Both the position numbers and the translations under genes were made by a program. The notes under the pieces were generated by a model. It was given only the letters and a program-made list of their open reading frames with translations, was not told the origin of the DNA and ran no database searches. Positions 8,087-19,808 of a DNA stretch of 64,000 bases are shown here, piece by piece. The first letter of the stretch is position 1; each line of letters begins with the position of its first letter. The stretch is from the NCBI RefSeq assembly GCF_019968765.1, contig NZ_CP074149.1:4216001-4280000 (forward strand), written 5' to 3'. The DNA comes from Enterobacter sp. JBIWA008. GTDB taxonomy: Bacteria > Pseudomonadota > Gammaproteobacteria > Enterobacterales > Enterobacteriaceae.

Positions 8087-10381
8087 TTAGATGGATTGGG
8101 TAAACGTCCTCGAAATCACGTCCTGCTGCTGCTCGCGCGTCAGGGCGTTAAACCGCACCGCATAACCAGAAACGCGGATCGTCAGGTTCGGATAGTTCTC
8201 CGGATGGGCGACGGCATCCAGCAGCATCTCCCGGTTCATCACGTTGACGTTCAGGTGTTGCCCGCCCTCAATGGTCGCTTCGTGGTGGAAGTATCCGTCC
8301 AGCAGCCCGACAAGGTTGGTTTTGCGCACCGGCTCGTCCTTGCCCAGTGCCTGCGGCACGATGGAGAAGGTGTAGGAGATCCCGTCTTTGGCATAGGTGA
8401 ACGGCAGCTTGGCGACCGAGGTTAACGACGCCACCGCCCCTTTTCTGTCGCGCCCGTGCATCGGGTTGGCGCCAGGCGCAAACGGCGTACCGCCGCGGCG
8501 TCCGTCCGGCGTGTTCCCGGTCTTCTGGCCGTAAACCACGTTGGAGGTGATGGTCAGAATCGACTGGGTCGGTACCGCGTTGCGGTAGGTTGGCAGCGCC
8601 TGAATTTTCTTCATAAAGCGCTCCACCAGGTCGCAGGCGATGCTGTCCACGCGATCGTCGTTGTTGCCGTACTGCGGATAGTCCCCTTCAATCACGAAAT
8701 CGACCGCCAGACCGGTATGGTCACGCACCGGCTTCACCGTGGCGTATTTAATGGCCGACAGGGAATCCGCGGCTACCGACAGCCCGGCAATGCCGCAGGC
8801 CATGGTGCGGTATACGTCCCGGTCGTGCAGCGCCATCAGCGAGGCTTCGTAGCTGTACTTATCATGCATGTAGTGAATGAGGTTCAGGGCGCTGATGTAC
8901 TGCACCGCCAGCCAGTCCATAAAGTGATCGAGGCTCGCCATCACGGTGTCGTAATCCAGCACGTCGTCCAGCAGCGGCTCGGTTTTCGGACCGACCTGGA
9001 TCTTCAGCTTCTCATCCACCCCGCCGTTGATCGCGTACAGCAGCGTTTTGGCGAGGTTGGCACGCGCGCCAAAGAACTGCATCTGCTTGCCGATCACCAT
9101 CGGGCTGACGCAGCAGGCAATGGCGTAGTCGTCGCTGTTGAAGTCCGCACGCATCAGATCGTCGTTCTCGTACTGCAGAGAAGAGGTGACGATCGACACC
9201 TGCGCGGCGTATTTCTTGAACGCGATCGGCAGCTGTTCAGACCAGAGGATCGTCAGGTTCGGCTCCGGCGCAGGCCCCATGGTGTGTAGGGTATGTAGAT
9301 AGCGGAAGCTGTTTTTGGTCACCAGCGTGCGCCCGTCCAGCCCCATGCCGCCGATCACTTCCGTCGCCCAGATAGGCTCGCCGGAGAAGAGCGTGTCGAA
9401 CTCCGGCGTGCGCAGGAAGCGCACCATGCGGATCTTCATGATGAAGTGATCGATCAGCTCCTGCGCCTGGACTTCGTTCAGCCGTCCTGCCCGCATGTCG
9501 CGTTCAATGTAGATATCGAGGAACGAGGCCGTGCGCCCCAGCGACATCGCCCCGCCGTTCTGGGATTTCACCGCTGCAAGGTAGGCAAAATAGACCCACT
9601 GCACCGCTTCCTGGGCGTTCATCGCCGGGCGTGCGATATCAAACCCATAGTTCGCCGCCATCTGCTGGATCTGCAGCAGCGCACGCCTGTGCTCCGCCAG
9701 CTCTTCACGCAGGCGGATCGTCGCCTCCAGATCTTCTCCGCGCTCCAGCCTGCCCTGCAGATCCGCAAACTGAAGTTCACGCTCGCGCACCAGATAAGCG
9801 ATCCCGTACAGCGCCACGCGGCGATAGTCACCGATGATGCGTCCGCGCCCGTAGCCGTCCGGCAAGCCGGTCAGCACGCCGGATTTACGACAGCGCATCA
9901 TCTCCGGGGAGTAGACGTCAAACACGCCCTGGTTGTGGGTTTTGCGCAGGTCGGTAAAAAGGTATTCGAACTGCGGATCCATCTCCCGGCCATAGGCTTC
10001 GAACGAGCTGCGGATCATGTTGATCCCGCCATAAGGATGCAGCGCGCGCTTGAGCGGCTTATCGGTTTGCAGGCCGACGATCGTCTCCAGATCCTGGTCG
10101 ATATAGCCCGGCCCGTGGGCGGTAATGGTGGTGGCAATGTTGGTGTCAAAATCCACCGGAGCGTGGGTGGCATTCTCCTGGCGAATGCCGACCATTACCT
10201 TCTGCCACAGCGCCGTCGTTGCTGGCGTCGCCTGCGCGAGGAAAGCTTCATCGCCTTCATAAGGGGTGTAGTTATGCTGAATAAAATCGCGGACGTTGAC
10301 GGTGTTTTTCCATTCTTCACCGCGAAACCCGGCCCACGCGTCGCTGTAGGGCGCGACGCCCGTATCGATTGTTACTTTCAT
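8087..10381 (-). CDS. tdcE: TdcE, 2-ketobutyrate/pyruvate formate-lyase
   Basis: A 764-residue glycyl-radical enzyme of the PFL family. The catalytic cysteine pair is Cys423-Cys424 in ACCVSP, and the radical glycine is Gly739 in RVSGYAV. It splits 2-ketobutyrate (or pyruvate) with CoA into propionyl-CoA (or acetyl-CoA) plus formate under anaerobic conditions, after activation by PflA. The length matches E. coli TdcE. It is the last gene of the operon: the E. coli genes tdcF and tdcG that normally follow are absent. A large open frame on the opposite strand is a shadow. Confidence 0.96.
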   Translation of the reverse strand: MKVTIDTGVAPYSDAWAGFRGEEWKNTVNVRDFIQHNYTPYEGDEAFLAQATPATTALWQKVMVGIRQENATHAPVDFDTNIATTITAHGPGYIDQDLETIVGLQTDKPLKRALHPYGGINMIRSSFEAYGREMDPQFEYLFTDLRKTHNQGVFDVYSPEMMRCRKSGVLTGLPDGYGRGRIIGDYRRVALYGIAYLVRERELQFADLQGRLERGEDLEATIRLREELAEHRRALLQIQQMAANYGFDIARPAMNAQEAVQWVYFAYLAAVKSQNGGAMSLGRTASFLDIYIERDMRAGRLNEVQAQELIDHFIMKIRMVRFLRTPEFDTLFSGEPIWATEVIGGMGLDGRTLVTKNSFRYLHTLHTMGPAPEPNLTILWSEQLPIAFKKYAAQVSIVTSSLQYENDDLMRADFNSDDYAIACCVSPMVIGKQMQFFGARANLAKTLLYAINGGVDEKLKIQVGPKTEPLLDDVLDYDTVMASLDHFMDWLAVQYISALNLIHYMHDKYSYEASLMALHDRDVYRTMACGIAGLSVAADSLSAIKYATVKPVRDHTGLAVDFVIEGDYPQYGNNDDRVDSIACDLVERFMKKIQALPTYRNAVPTQSILTITSNVVYGQKTGNTPDGRRGGTPFAPGANPMHGRDRKGAVASLTSVAKLPFTYAKDGISYTFSIVPQALGKDEPVRKTNLVGLLDGYFHHEATIEGGQHLNVNVMNREMLLDAVAHPENYPNLTIRVSGYAVRFNALTREQQQDVISRTFTQSI

Positions 10382-10396
10382 GTGTTTCTCGCTTTA

Positions 10397-11608
10397 TCAG
10401 GCGTAAGCCGCAGCCGGGGTAACCTTCCCAAGACGGAGGGCGTCCAGCGCGATCATTTTTTCTTCGTTGGTAGGGACCACCGCGCAGGCCACGCGGGACG
10501 ACCCGGTGGAGATCACGCGCTCGCCCGCGCTGCCCGGCAGGGCATTTTTGGCGTCGTCGAGGATGATGCCGAAGACCTTCAGATGTTCCGCCACCAGCGC
10601 GCGGACAAGCTTCGAGTTTTCGCCAATGCCGCCGGTAAAGACCACCCCATCCAGACGGTGCAGCGACGCCGCGTGGCCGGCGATATGCCGCGCAATGCGG
10701 TGAACGAAGGTATGGATAGCCAGCTGCGCCCGCTCGTTGCCTTCGTGCCAGGCTTTCTCCAGCGTGCGTAAATCGGACGAGATACCGGAGATCCCCAGCA
10801 ACCCGGACTCTTTATTGACCACGCGCTCCAGGTCCTCAAACGATTGCCCGGTCTGGTGGGCAATCCACGCCATCGCACCGAAGTCCACGTCGCCGCAGCG
10901 CGTGCCCATAACCAGCCCTTCCAGCGGCGTCATCCCCATGGAGGTATCAACGCTTTCGCCGTTGCGCACCGCGCAGATGGACGCCCCGTTGCCAAGATGG
11001 GCAATCACCAGGCCGCTGTCATCGGGGGACAGCCCGAGAAGCGTATGCGCCTGCGTGGCAACGTAACGGTGAGAGGTGCCGTGGAAGCCGTAGCGGCGCA
11101 CGCCCAGCTCTTCAAAATAGCGGTACGGCAAGCCGTACAGATACGCCTTTGGCGGCAGCGTCTGGTGGAAGCTGGTATCAAATACCGCGACCTGCTGCAC
11201 GCCCGGGAACAGGCGCTCTGCCGCTTCCACGCCGCTCAGGTTGGCGTAGTTATGCAGTGGCGCCAGCGGGGAGACCTGACGGATCTGCGCGATCACCTCT
11301 TCCGAGATAAGGGTCGACTCGCTGAAGAGGTCGCCGCCGTGCGCAATGCGGTGGCCAATTAAGGCCACGCTGCTCATCAGGTTACGCTTCTCCAGCTCCA
11401 GGGCGATGGCAGCCAGCGCCCCTTCGTAGTCCTGGTGAGCAAGTCCGGCTGGCTCACCCCCGTTCACGGAAATAAAGGCCTTCTCGGTGTTGATCCCATC
11501 TGCAATGCCCGTCATCAGGGCATCGCAGCTGCTGGCGTCGAGCACCGAAAACTTAACGGAGGACGAACCGCAGTTAATTACCAGTACAACCGGATACTCA
11601 ATCATCAT
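10397..11608 (-). CDS. tdcD: TdcD, propionate/acetate kinase
   Basis: A 403-residue acetokinase-family enzyme. The N-terminal phosphate motif is [13 protein letters not shown], and the family signatures HGTSHRYV (near residue 175) and HLGNGASI (near residue 203) are present. It makes ATP and propionate from propionyl phosphate, the energy-yielding end of threonine fermentation. Two adjacent ATG codons begin the frame; the first has GGAG five bases upstream. It lies 15 bases before tdcE and 27 bases after tdcC in the operon. Confidence 0.96.
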   Translation of the reverse strand: MMIEYPVVLVINCGSSSVKFSVLDASSCDALMTGIADGINTEKAFISVNGGEPAGLAHQDYEGALAAIALELEKRNLMSSVALIGHRIAHGGDLFSESTLISEEVIAQIRQVSPLAPLHNYANLSGVEAAERLFPGVQQVAVFDTSFHQTLPPKAYLYGLPYRYFEELGVRRYGFHGTSHRYVATQAHTLLGLSPDDSGLVIAHLGNGASICAVRNGESVDTSMGMTPLEGLVMGTRCGDVDFGAMAWIAHQTGQSFEDLERVVNKESGLLGISGISSDLRTLEKAWHEGNERAQLAIHTFVHRIARHIAGHAASLHRLDGVVFTGGIGENSKLVRALVAEHLKVFGIILDDAKNALPGSAGERVISTGSSRVACAVVPTNEEKMIALDALRLGKVTPAAAYA

Positions 11609-11635
11609 GTGACTCCGCTCTTCCTGAGCAATGGG

Positions 11636-12970
<1,335 letters not shown>

Positions 12971-12976
12971 TCACCT

Positions 12977-13966
12977 TTATGCGTCAACGAAGCCGGTAAT
13001 TTGGGAAACGCGGGAGAGGTCGATATTGCCGCCGGAAATAATGCAGACGGTTTTACGGCCCTGAATATAGTGGTCAAGTTTGCCGCTTAATAACGCGGCG
13101 CACGCCAGCGCGCCGGCACCTTCCGTCACCACTTTATTTCGCTGAATAAGGGCAATCATGCTGTCGCGAATGTTGTCTTCGCTGACCAGCACAATGTCAT
13201 CGACCAGTTCACGAACGATTTCGAAGGTTAATTTCCCCGGACGAGAGACGTCGCAGCCGTCGGCTAACGTGCCGGTAACGCGGTGGTTGGTTATTTCTCC
13301 TGCCTGCCAGGAGGCTGCCATACCGTGAACATTTTCTGACTGCACGCCAATGATATTAATGGTGGGGTTGATGGATTTAATTGCCGTCGCGATCCCGGCA
13401 ATTAAGCCGCCGCCGCCGATTGGCACAATGACGTTATCCACGTCATATAAATCTTCAAGAATTTCCAGACCGATGGTGCCCTGCCCGGCGATCACTTTGG
13501 CATCATCGTACGGTGGAATAAAAATACGCCCTTCCATCTCGACGATTTCGCTAACTTTGGCAATGGTGTCGTTGAAGTTCTCGCCGTGCAGCACGACTTC
13601 TGCGGAGTAGTCGCGCGTCGCGGCAACCTTAGACTTAGGCGCACCCATCGGCATCACCACTTTGCCGTCGATGCCAAGCATGGCGCAGGAGAGGGACACA
13701 CCCTGCGCGTGGTTTCCCGCGGAGCAGGCGACAACGCCTTTGCGTTTCTCGGCATCGGTCAGCGAGCTTAATTTGTTAAACGCGCCGCGGATCTTAAACG
13801 AGCCGGTACGCTGCATGTTCTCAAACTTCAGGAATATTTCGCCCTTGCAGCGTTCGCTGAGATAATTCGAGCGCGGCATGCCGGTTTTATATACTTTTCC
13901 TGCCAGTCGTTTTCTGGCGTCCTGAATATCTTCAATCGTTACCGGGAGATCGTAGGTAATGTGCAT
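12977..13966 (-). CDS. tdcB: TdcB, catabolic threonine dehydratase
   Basis: A 329-residue PLP enzyme. The Schiff-base lysine is Lys58 in [10 protein letters not shown], the PLP-phosphate loop is SAGNHAQG, and the glycine loop is GGGGLIAG near residue 185. It deaminates L-threonine to 2-ketobutyrate and ammonia. The ATG at 13966 has GAGGAT upstream and gives the E. coli N-terminus MHITYDL; an in-frame codon at 13990 would add eight residues not seen in the family. The family enzyme is activated by AMP. Confidence 0.96.
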   Translation of the reverse strand: MHITYDLPVTIEDIQDARKRLAGKVYKTGMPRSNYLSERCKGEIFLKFENMQRTGSFKIRGAFNKLSSLTDAEKRKGVVACSAGNHAQGVSLSCAMLGIDGKVVMPMGAPKSKVAATRDYSAEVVLHGENFNDTIAKVSEIVEMEGRIFIPPYDDAKVIAGQGTIGLEILEDLYDVDNVIVPIGGGGLIAGIATAIKSINPTINIIGVQSENVHGMAASWQAGEITNHRVTGTLADGCDVSRPGKLTFEIVRELVDDIVLVSEDNIRDSMIALIQRNKVVTEGAGALACAALLSGKLDHYIQGRKTVCIISGGNIDLSRVSQITGFVDA

Positions 13967-14066
13967 AATATCCTCGTTATAATAATTCATTCTTTTCAGG
14001 CAAAGTCAGGGTATCAGAGCGTTACAGAGATAAGCTCTGGGTATTTTTAAAATGAATACTAATTAT

Positions 14067-14987
14067 TCATCGTCGTCTTTCGATATTCATCGACGAATAT
14101 TGTTTTGCCAGCTCAACTAATACTGACGCCGATTTTTTAATCCTGTAATTTTTTGACCACACGGCGGCATAACGCGCCACGGGTAATTCATCTTCCACGG
14201 GCAACACAATAAACTGGTCAGAACCGAACGGCGCAATCATGTCGCGGGGAATAACCGTCAGATAATCGGCATTCAGCACAAGGTTATAAATGGTGACGAC
14301 GGAATCGGTCTGGACGATGTTTTCGATGCTGATGTGATTGTCTTGCAGAGTGGTCAGAAGTTCTTTGTAGTAGCCCATATCGGTTTGCGGCATCACCCAC
14401 TGCTCGTGCGTGAGCGATGCCAGTGTCGTCGGGCCGGTGCACGTTCGCGTTTTGCTGGCGACCAGCACAAACTCGGACTCAAACAGCGGTTCGACGTGCA
14501 GATCCTGCAGCAGCATTTCATCACTCAGGGTGCCGATAGCGAAATCCAGACGACCGTCGCGAATGGCCGGAAGGAAAGAGGAGAGCTGGGCTTCATACAT
14601 CGAGACGCGTGCTTTTGGGAACACTTCCTTAAATTTTTTGATCATCTCTGACAGGAAGGTAAAGCCGATCAGCGACGGGTAGCCAAAGGAAACGTCCATA
14701 ACGGTACTGAAACTCAGACTGTTAATCTCACTCACCATATTTTTCATTTCGCGGGTGATCGACTCTGAGTACGAGAGCAGAACCTGGCCTGCGGCAGTGA
14801 GTTTTACGCCGGTGTTTTTACGCACCATCACTTCCACGCCGAAGTAGGACTCAATATCGCTGATGATTTTACTAACGGCGGGTTGCGTCAGGCCCAGCTG
14901 TCTTGCTGCAGAACCTATGGAGCCACTTTTAATGACTTCCTGAAATACCACGAGGTGCTGTGTTTTCGGTAGAATAATAGTGTTCAT
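14067..14987 (-). CDS. tdcA: TdcA, LysR-type activator of the tdc operon
   Basis: A 306-residue LysR-type regulator with an N-terminal helix-turn-helix (SGSIGSAARQLGLTQPAVSKIISDIE, about residues 16-41) and a C-terminal effector domain. It is the promoter-proximal gene of tdcABCDE and activates its own operon under anaerobic conditions in E. coli, together with CRP, IHF and FNR. The gap to tdcB is 100 bases. The coding sequence is more AT-rich than the genes after it, as is usual for tdcA. Confidence 0.94.
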   Translation of the reverse strand: MNTIILPKTQHLVVFQEVIKSGSIGSAARQLGLTQPAVSKIISDIESYFGVEVMVRKNTGVKLTAAGQVLLSYSESITREMKNMVSEINSLSFSTVMDVSFGYPSLIGFTFLSEMIKKFKEVFPKARVSMYEAQLSSFLPAIRDGRLDFAIGTLSDEMLLQDLHVEPLFESEFVLVASKTRTCTGPTTLASLTHEQWVMPQTDMGYYKELLTTLQDNHISIENIVQTDSVVTIYNLVLNADYLTVIPRDMIAPFGSDQFIVLPVEDELPVARYAAVWSKNYRIKKSASVLVELAKQYSSMNIERRR

Positions 14988-15593
14988 AATATTCTGCGCT
15001 TATTTCCCTATGACGGAGCGAATTCTACCTAATAGTGTTTCAGAGGGTATGTGCTGTCACTCACAATTTGCTTTTTAGCACGCTTTACTTGAACAACAAC
15101 AATCTGAAAATACATTTATTATCAATGGCATAGATAAATACAGCCACACCATTACGCTGATATCGATCAACAAAATCAGTAGTAATAAATTTATTTTATG
15201 GCGATAACCCTGATAAATTTTCCAGCTTTAAAAAAATCAATAAAGACGATCTTTCAGGCAATTAAAGACCAATAAATAACCGCTATTTGTTTGAAACATT
15301 CTTTCAGATTATTAAATTTTTTCGATGCGAATTGTCAGGTTTGCGAAAAAGAGTGGAATGCGTCACATATTCACGGGAGAAATGTATTTGATTTCAATAT
15401 ATGCATATCAAACGCGAAAAGTTTCGGGATCATTAAGGTAACAAACATAACAAATTATCAATACTAAAAACCGTGTGTTTTTTAGCGTGAAATTTTGTGA
15501 TGACGATCGTCTACAGATACAGAAACGACACTGAAGGGATAAAAACAGTGAAATGTGCTTAATGTCGCAAATATGAGAATTGATGTCGTTTGT
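14988..15593. other. Long AT-rich gene-free region upstream of tdcA
   Basis: About 600 bases, clearly richer in A and T than the neighbours, with no open frame I would defend. It must contain the tdcA promoter. The E. coli counterpart holds tdcR and two small yha genes; I see no equivalent here. A partial match to a CRP site lies at 15352-15367. AT-rich tracts such as TTAAATTTTTTCGATG suggest IHF or H-NS binding, which is inference. Confidence 0.6.
15352..15367 (-). promoter_or_regulatory. Possible CRP site upstream of tdcA
   Basis: AGTGG-N6-TCACA matches the CRP consensus TGTGA-N6-TCACA perfectly in one half and three of five bases in the other. The E. coli tdc operon needs CRP, so a site is expected, but this one lies about 365 bases before the tdcA ATG. 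Spacing to a promoter is unproven. Confidence 0.3.
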
Positions 15594-15632
15594 CCCGTTG
15601 CCGCGTGGCGCTGCGCTTACCCGACCTGCAAC
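15594..15632. repeat. REP unit downstream of rnpB
   Basis: GTGGCGCTGCGCTTACCCGACC is a typical REP core, closely matching the one at 57634-57685. It lies just beyond the rnpB terminator. Confidence 0.7.
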
Positions 15633-15643
15633 ACCCGGAAAGC

Positions 15644-15670
15644 AAAAACCCCGCCGAAGCGGGGTTTTTT
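15644..15670 (-). terminator. Terminator of rnpB
   Basis: On the minus strand ACCCCGC-TTCG-GCGGGGT forms a stem with a stable tetraloop and a following TTTTT. It begins right after the mature 3' end of RNase P RNA. Confidence 0.92.
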
Positions 15671-15674
15671 AAGA

Positions 15675-16051
<377 letters not shown>

Positions 16052-16058
16052 GGCGCGC

Positions 16059-16087
16059 AGTATAGAGGGTTTGCGCGCCGCTGTCAC
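16059..16087 (-). promoter_or_regulatory. rnpB promoter
   Basis: On the minus strand GTGACA (-35) and TATACT (-10) are separated by 17 bases. The -10 ends seven bases before the first RNase P RNA base, followed by a GC-rich discriminator (GCGCGCC) typical of stable-RNA promoters. Confidence 0.88.
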
Positions 16088-16110
16088 CCTAAGGTGAAGG
16101 CAAGGCGTGA

Positions 16111-17001
16111 TTAACGCGCCACTTCCACCTTCGCCAGCTTTTCGTAGTAGCATGCAATCGCGCTGTGGTCGGCCGTGCCCAGACCATCGGCACGCAGCGC
16201 CTGCATCATCTCCATGACCGCCGCGGTCAGTGGCAGCTGCGCGCCGACGCCGTGAGACGTATCCAGCGCGTTCGCCAGATCTTTGATATGCAGGTCGATG
16301 CGGAAACCGGGTTTGAAATTACGATCCATGACCATCGGCGCTTTGGCATCCAGCACGGTACTGCCCGCCAGACCACCGCGAATGGCCTGATAGACCAGGT
16401 CCGGGCTAACGCCCGCCTTGGTTGCCAGCGTCAGCGCTTCGGACATGGCGGCAATGTTCAGCGCCACAATCACCTGGTTTGCCAGCTTGGTCACGTTACC
16501 CGCCCCGATGTCCCCGGTATGCACCACGGAGCCCGCCATGGCTTTCATCAGGTCGTAGTATCTGTCGAAAACGGCTTTATCGCCGCCGACCATCACCGAC
16601 AGCGTGCCGTCGATCGCTTTCGGCTCTCCGCCGCTGACCGGCGCATCCAGCATATCGACGCCCTTCGCTTTTAACGCCTCGCTGATTTCACGGCTTGCGA
16701 GCGGCGCAATAGAGCTCATATCAATCAGCACCAGGCCCGGCTTCGCACCGTCGATAATGCCGTTCTCACCCAGCGCGACCTCTTTAACATGCGGGGAGTT
16801 TGGCAGCATGGTGATGATAACGTCGCACTGCTCGGCAATGGCTTTCGCAGTGGTGGCAGCTTCAGCGCCAGCCGCTATCACCTCTGCCACGGCCTGCGGA
16901 TTGTGATCGGACACCACCAGTGAGTAACCCGCTTTGATGAGGTTCTTACTCATTGGTTTACCCATGATGCCCAGGCCAATAAAACCCACTTTCAGCGTCA
17001 T
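16111..17001 (-). CDS. garR: GarR, tartronate semialdehyde reductase
   Basis: A 296-residue beta-hydroxyacid dehydrogenase. The Rossmann motif GFIGLGIMGKPM is at the N-terminus, the substrate motif DAPVSGGEPKA lies near residue 125, and the catalytic lysine is in GNVTKLANQ near residue 173. It reduces tartronate semialdehyde to D-glycerate in galactarate/glucarate catabolism. The ATG at 17001 has GAGGAA upstream. It is the last gene of its operon here: garK, which separates garR from rnpB in E. coli, is missing, and the stop lies 24 bases from the rnpB promoter. Confidence 0.95.
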   Translation of the reverse strand: MTLKVGFIGLGIMGKPMSKNLIKAGYSLVVSDHNPQAVAEVIAAGAEAATTAKAIAEQCDVIITMLPNSPHVKEVALGENGIIDGAKPGLVLIDMSSIAPLASREISEALKAKGVDMLDAPVSGGEPKAIDGTLSVMVGGDKAVFDRYYDLMKAMAGSVVHTGDIGAGNVTKLANQVIVALNIAAMSEALTLATKAGVSPDLVYQAIRGGLAGSTVLDAKAPMVMDRNFKPGFRIDLHIKDLANALDTSHGVGAQLPLTAAVMEMMQALRADGLGTADHSAIACYYEKLAKVEVAR

Positions 17002-17022
17002 AATATGTTTCCTCAATGATGG

Positions 17023-17793
17023 TTATTTTTTAAAAGCGTCCGCTAATTTCTGCGTGGCTGAGCGGAATACGCCGAGGTCGCTACCGACGGCAACAAACGT
17101 GGCTCCCCACTCCAGATAGCGCCGGGCGTCAGCTTCAACCGGCGCCAGAATGCCGCAGGGTTTGCCGTGCGCTTTGGCGCGGGCAAAGATGTGCTGGATC
17201 GCGCGCTGCACGTCCGGATGACCGGCATTCCCCAGGTGTCCAAACGCGGCCGCCAGATCGCTCGGGCCGACGAAGATACCGTCCACGCCGTTTGTGGCTG
17301 CAATCGCGTCGACGTTATCAACGCCCTGTTGGCTCTCAATCTGAACCAGAATGGTGATGTTGCTATTGGACTGCGCGAAGTAGTCCGGCACGGTGCCAAA
17401 CATATTGGCGCGATGCGAAACCGAAACGCCGCGGATCCCTTCTGGCGGATAGCGCGTTGAGGCTACGGCCAGTGCCGCTTGTTCTTCCGTCTCCACAAAC
17501 GGGATCAGGAAGTTGTAGAAACCGATATCCAGCAGGCGCTTGATAATCACCGGCTCGTTAGTTGGCACGCGCACTACCGGGGCGCTGGGGCTGCCTTTCA
17601 GCGCCATCAGCTGCGGAATAAAGGTGCTGATATCGTTCGGCGCATGTTCGCCGTCCAGCACCAGCCAGTCGAAACCGGCCAGACCCAGCACTTCGGTGCT
17701 GATAGGGTTTGCCAGCGCGGACCAGCAGCCAATCTGAATCTGGTGCGCCGCGAGGGCCGCTTTAAATTTATTCGGGAAGATAGCGTTATTCAT
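17023..17793 (-). CDS. garL: GarL, 5-keto-4-deoxy-D-glucarate aldolase
   Basis: A 256-residue class II aldolase of the HpcH/HpaI family. Metal- and substrate-site motifs are [11 protein letters not shown] (near residue 45), [11 protein letters not shown] (near residue 150) and [12 protein letters not shown] (near residue 172). It splits 5-keto-4-deoxyglucarate (or 2-keto-3-deoxyglucarate) to pyruvate and tartronate semialdehyde, the substrate of GarR. It lies 21 bases upstream of garR. The transporter gene garP, which precedes garL in E. coli, is absent, so garL is the first gene. Confidence 0.95.
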   Translation of the reverse strand: MNNAIFPNKFKAALAAHQIQIGCWSALANPISTEVLGLAGFDWLVLDGEHAPNDISTFIPQLMALKGSPSAPVVRVPTNEPVIIKRLLDIGFYNFLIPFVETEEQAALAVASTRYPPEGIRGVSVSHRANMFGTVPDYFAQSNSNITILVQIESQQGVDNVDAIAATNGVDGIFVGPSDLAAAFGHLGNAGHPDVQRAIQHIFARAKAHGKPCGILAPVEADARRYLEWGATFVAVGSDLGVFRSATQKLADAFKK

Positions 17794-17871
17794 CGTAATT
17801 ACCTTTTTAATTCCGCAGCCTTTTTCAGCATCATTTTATTTATTCAGACGCCGCGCCAGCATTATATTTAT

Positions 17872-17901
17872 TATTCTGACGTATTCTGACGTATTCTGGC
17901 G
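17872..17901. repeat. Three tandem 10-bp repeats
   Basis: TATTCTGACG occurs twice, followed by TATTCTGGCG, head to tail with no spacer. A 10-bp period places each copy on nearly the same face of the helix. It lies about 80 bases upstream of the garL start codon. Confidence 0.85.
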
Positions 17902-17953
17902 TTATAAAATCGTCATTCAGTATAAGACGCAATCCACGACCGCACATTGTTGT

Positions 17954-17967
17954 AATGCTCAAGCATT
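17954..17967. promoter_or_regulatory. Inverted repeat, candidate gar operator
   Basis: AATGCT and AGCATT form a perfect 6-bp dyad around CA, midway between the divergent garL and garD starts. A dimeric regulator such as CdaR could bind. This is inference from symmetry and position. Confidence 0.4.
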
Positions 17968-18177
17968 GCGGTACATTTTGATAAAATTTTTTGCATATGC
18001 ACAAGGCGCTGGGCGCTAATGCACAGAATCAGGGATTACTGGTCCTGGAGCGATCGAGATCACATTTTCGTATTCCCTATGCTGACATGCTTTATTTCTG
18101 AAAGCCGCGTATTTATTTCTACCATTAGAAAATTGGCTGAATTTATTATCAGACACTTTGCTGGAGAATACTGAACA

Positions 18178-19749
18178 ATGGCCGACATTGAAATTCGACA
18201 GACACCGCCGACGGCGTTTTATATAAAAGTCCACGACACCGATAATGTGGCGATTATTGTCAACGACAACGGCTTAAAAGCGGGTACCCGCTTCCCGGAC
18301 GGGCTGGAGCTGATTGAGCATATTCCGCAGGGACATAAGGTCGCCCTGGTGGATATCCCTGCGAATAGCGAAATCATTCGTTATGGTGAGGTCATCGGTT
18401 ATGCCGTTCGTTCTATACCACAGGGTAGCTGGGTTGAGGAGTCGCTGGTAGCGCTGCCGGAAGCGCCGCCGCTGAACACGCTTCCGCTGGCGACCCGCGT
18501 GCCGGAACCGCTTCCTCCGCTGGAGGGGTATACCTTCGAAGGCTACCGCAACGCGGACGGCAGCGTCGGCACCAAGAATCTGCTCGGTATTACCACCAGC
18601 GTGCACTGCGTGGCGGGCGTAGTGGATTACGTGGTGAAAATCATCGAACGCGATCTGCTGCCAAAATACCCGAACGTCGACGGCGTAGTTGGCCTGAACC
18701 ATCTCTACGGCTGCGGCGTGGCGATTAACGCCCCCGCTGCCGTGGTGCCTATTCGTACCATCCACAATATCGCCCTGAACCCGAACTTTGGCGGCGAGGT
18801 GATGGTAATCGGTCTGGGATGTGAAAAATTGCAGCCAGAGCGCCTGCTGCAGGGCACCGAAGATGTCAAAGCCATTCCGGCAGACGAGGCCAGCATCGTG
18901 CGCCTGCAGGACGAACGCCACGTGGGTTTCGGCTCAATGGTTGACGATATCCTGCAGGTGGCAGAGCGTCATCTGGACAAACTCAACCGCCGCCAGCGTG
19001 AAACGTGCCCGGCCTCGGAACTTGTAGTGGGCACCCAGTGCGGCGGCAGCGATGCCTTCTCCGGCGTGACGGCCAACCCGGCGGTGGGCTATGCGTCCGA
19101 TCTGCTTGTACGCTGCGGCGCCACGGTGATGTTCTCCGAGGTAACCGAAGTGCGTGACGCCATCCATCTGCTCACGCCACGCGCCGTTAATGAAGAGGTC
19201 GGCAAGCGCCTGCTTGAGGAGATGGCCTGGTACGATAGCTATCTCGATATGGGCAAAACCGACCGCAGCGCAAACCCGTCTCCGGGCAACAAAAAAGGCG
19301 GCCTGGCAAACGTGGTGGAAAAAGCCCTCGGCTCCATTGCCAAATCAGGTCAGAGCGCCATTGCAGAAGTACTCTCTCCGGGCCAGCGCCCGACGAAACG
19401 CGGCCTGATTTACGCGGCTACGCCCGCCAGCGATTTCGTCTGCGGCACGCAGCAGGTGGCATCCGGCATTACGGTGCAGGTCTTTACCACCGGGCGCGGC
19501 ACGCCGTACGGCCTGATGGCGGTGCCGGTGATCAAGATGGCGACCCGCACCGAGCTGGCAAACCGCTGGTATGACTTAATGGACATCAACGCGGGCACTA
19601 TCGCCACCGGAGAAGAGAGCATTGAGGACGTGGGCTGGAAGCTGTTCCACTTCATTCTGGACGTGGCGAGCGGGCGGAAGAAAACCTTTTCTGACCAGTG
19701 GGGGCTGCATAACCAGCTGGCGGTGTTTAACCCGGCACCGGTGACGTGA
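18178..19749 (+). CDS. garD: GarD, galactarate dehydratase
   Basis: A 523-residue enzyme, identical in length to E. coli GarD. An N-terminal SAF domain (about residues 15-95) is followed by the UxaA/GarD dehydratase domain with [10 protein letters not shown] (near residue 178) and [10 protein letters not shown] (near residue 286), which supply metal-site residues. It is an iron-dependent enzyme that dehydrates galactarate to 5-keto-4-deoxyglucarate, the substrate of GarL. It is divergent from garL and preceded by GCTGGAGAA. Confidence 0.96.
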   Translation: MADIEIRQTPPTAFYIKVHDTDNVAIIVNDNGLKAGTRFPDGLELIEHIPQGHKVALVDIPANSEIIRYGEVIGYAVRSIPQGSWVEESLVALPEAPPLNTLPLATRVPEPLPPLEGYTFEGYRNADGSVGTKNLLGITTSVHCVAGVVDYVVKIIERDLLPKYPNVDGVVGLNHLYGCGVAINAPAAVVPIRTIHNIALNPNFGGEVMVIGLGCEKLQPERLLQGTEDVKAIPADEASIVRLQDERHVGFGSMVDDILQVAERHLDKLNRRQRETCPASELVVGTQCGGSDAFSGVTANPAVGYASDLLVRCGATVMFSEVTEVRDAIHLLTPRAVNEEVGKRLLEEMAWYDSYLDMGKTDRSANPSPGNKKGGLANVVEKALGSIAKSGQSAIAEVLSPGQRPTKRGLIYAATPASDFVCGTQQVASGITVQVFTTGRGTPYGLMAVPVIKMATRTELANRWYDLMDINAGTIATGEESIEDVGWKLFHFILDVASGRKKTFSDQWGLHNQLAVFNPAPVT

Positions 19750-19750
19750 C

Positions 19751-19802
19751 TTCCCCTCACCCTGCCCTCTCCCCATAGGGGTGAGGGCAGGGTGAGGGGA
19801 AA
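19751..19802. terminator. Large hairpin between convergent garD and agaR
   Basis: A 19-bp perfect stem (arms TTCCCCTCACCCTGCCCTC and its complement) with a 14-base loop that can pair further. It lies two bases after the garD stop and seven before the agaR stop. It belongs to the CCCTCACCCT element family seen at 3557, 7443 and 42231. There is no T-run, so its role as a terminator is inferred from position and stem strength. Confidence 0.6.
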
Positions 19803-19808
19803 GCCCCC

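Larger units (their letters stand above)
17794..18177. other. Divergent garL / garD regulatory region
   Basis: A 384-base gap with no gene, which must carry both divergent promoters. It contains a 3 x 10 bp tandem repeat at 17872-17901 and an inverted repeat (AATGCT-CA-AGCATT) at 17954-17967. In E. coli the regulator CdaR activates both gar operons. The inverted repeat is a plausible operator, but I cannot match it to a known CdaR consensus. Confidence 0.55.

Noticed and set aside
9446..10771. 441-codon open frame on the plus strand opposite tdcE and tdcD
   Set aside because: It spans the antisense of two conserved enzymes, crosses their gene boundary, and has a His/Arg/Gln-rich composition typical of the reverse complement of GC-rich genes. 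No domain is recognisable.
17479..17889. Open frame opposite garL
   Set aside because: Antisense shadow that runs into the AT-rich promoter region; no ribosome-binding site or domain.
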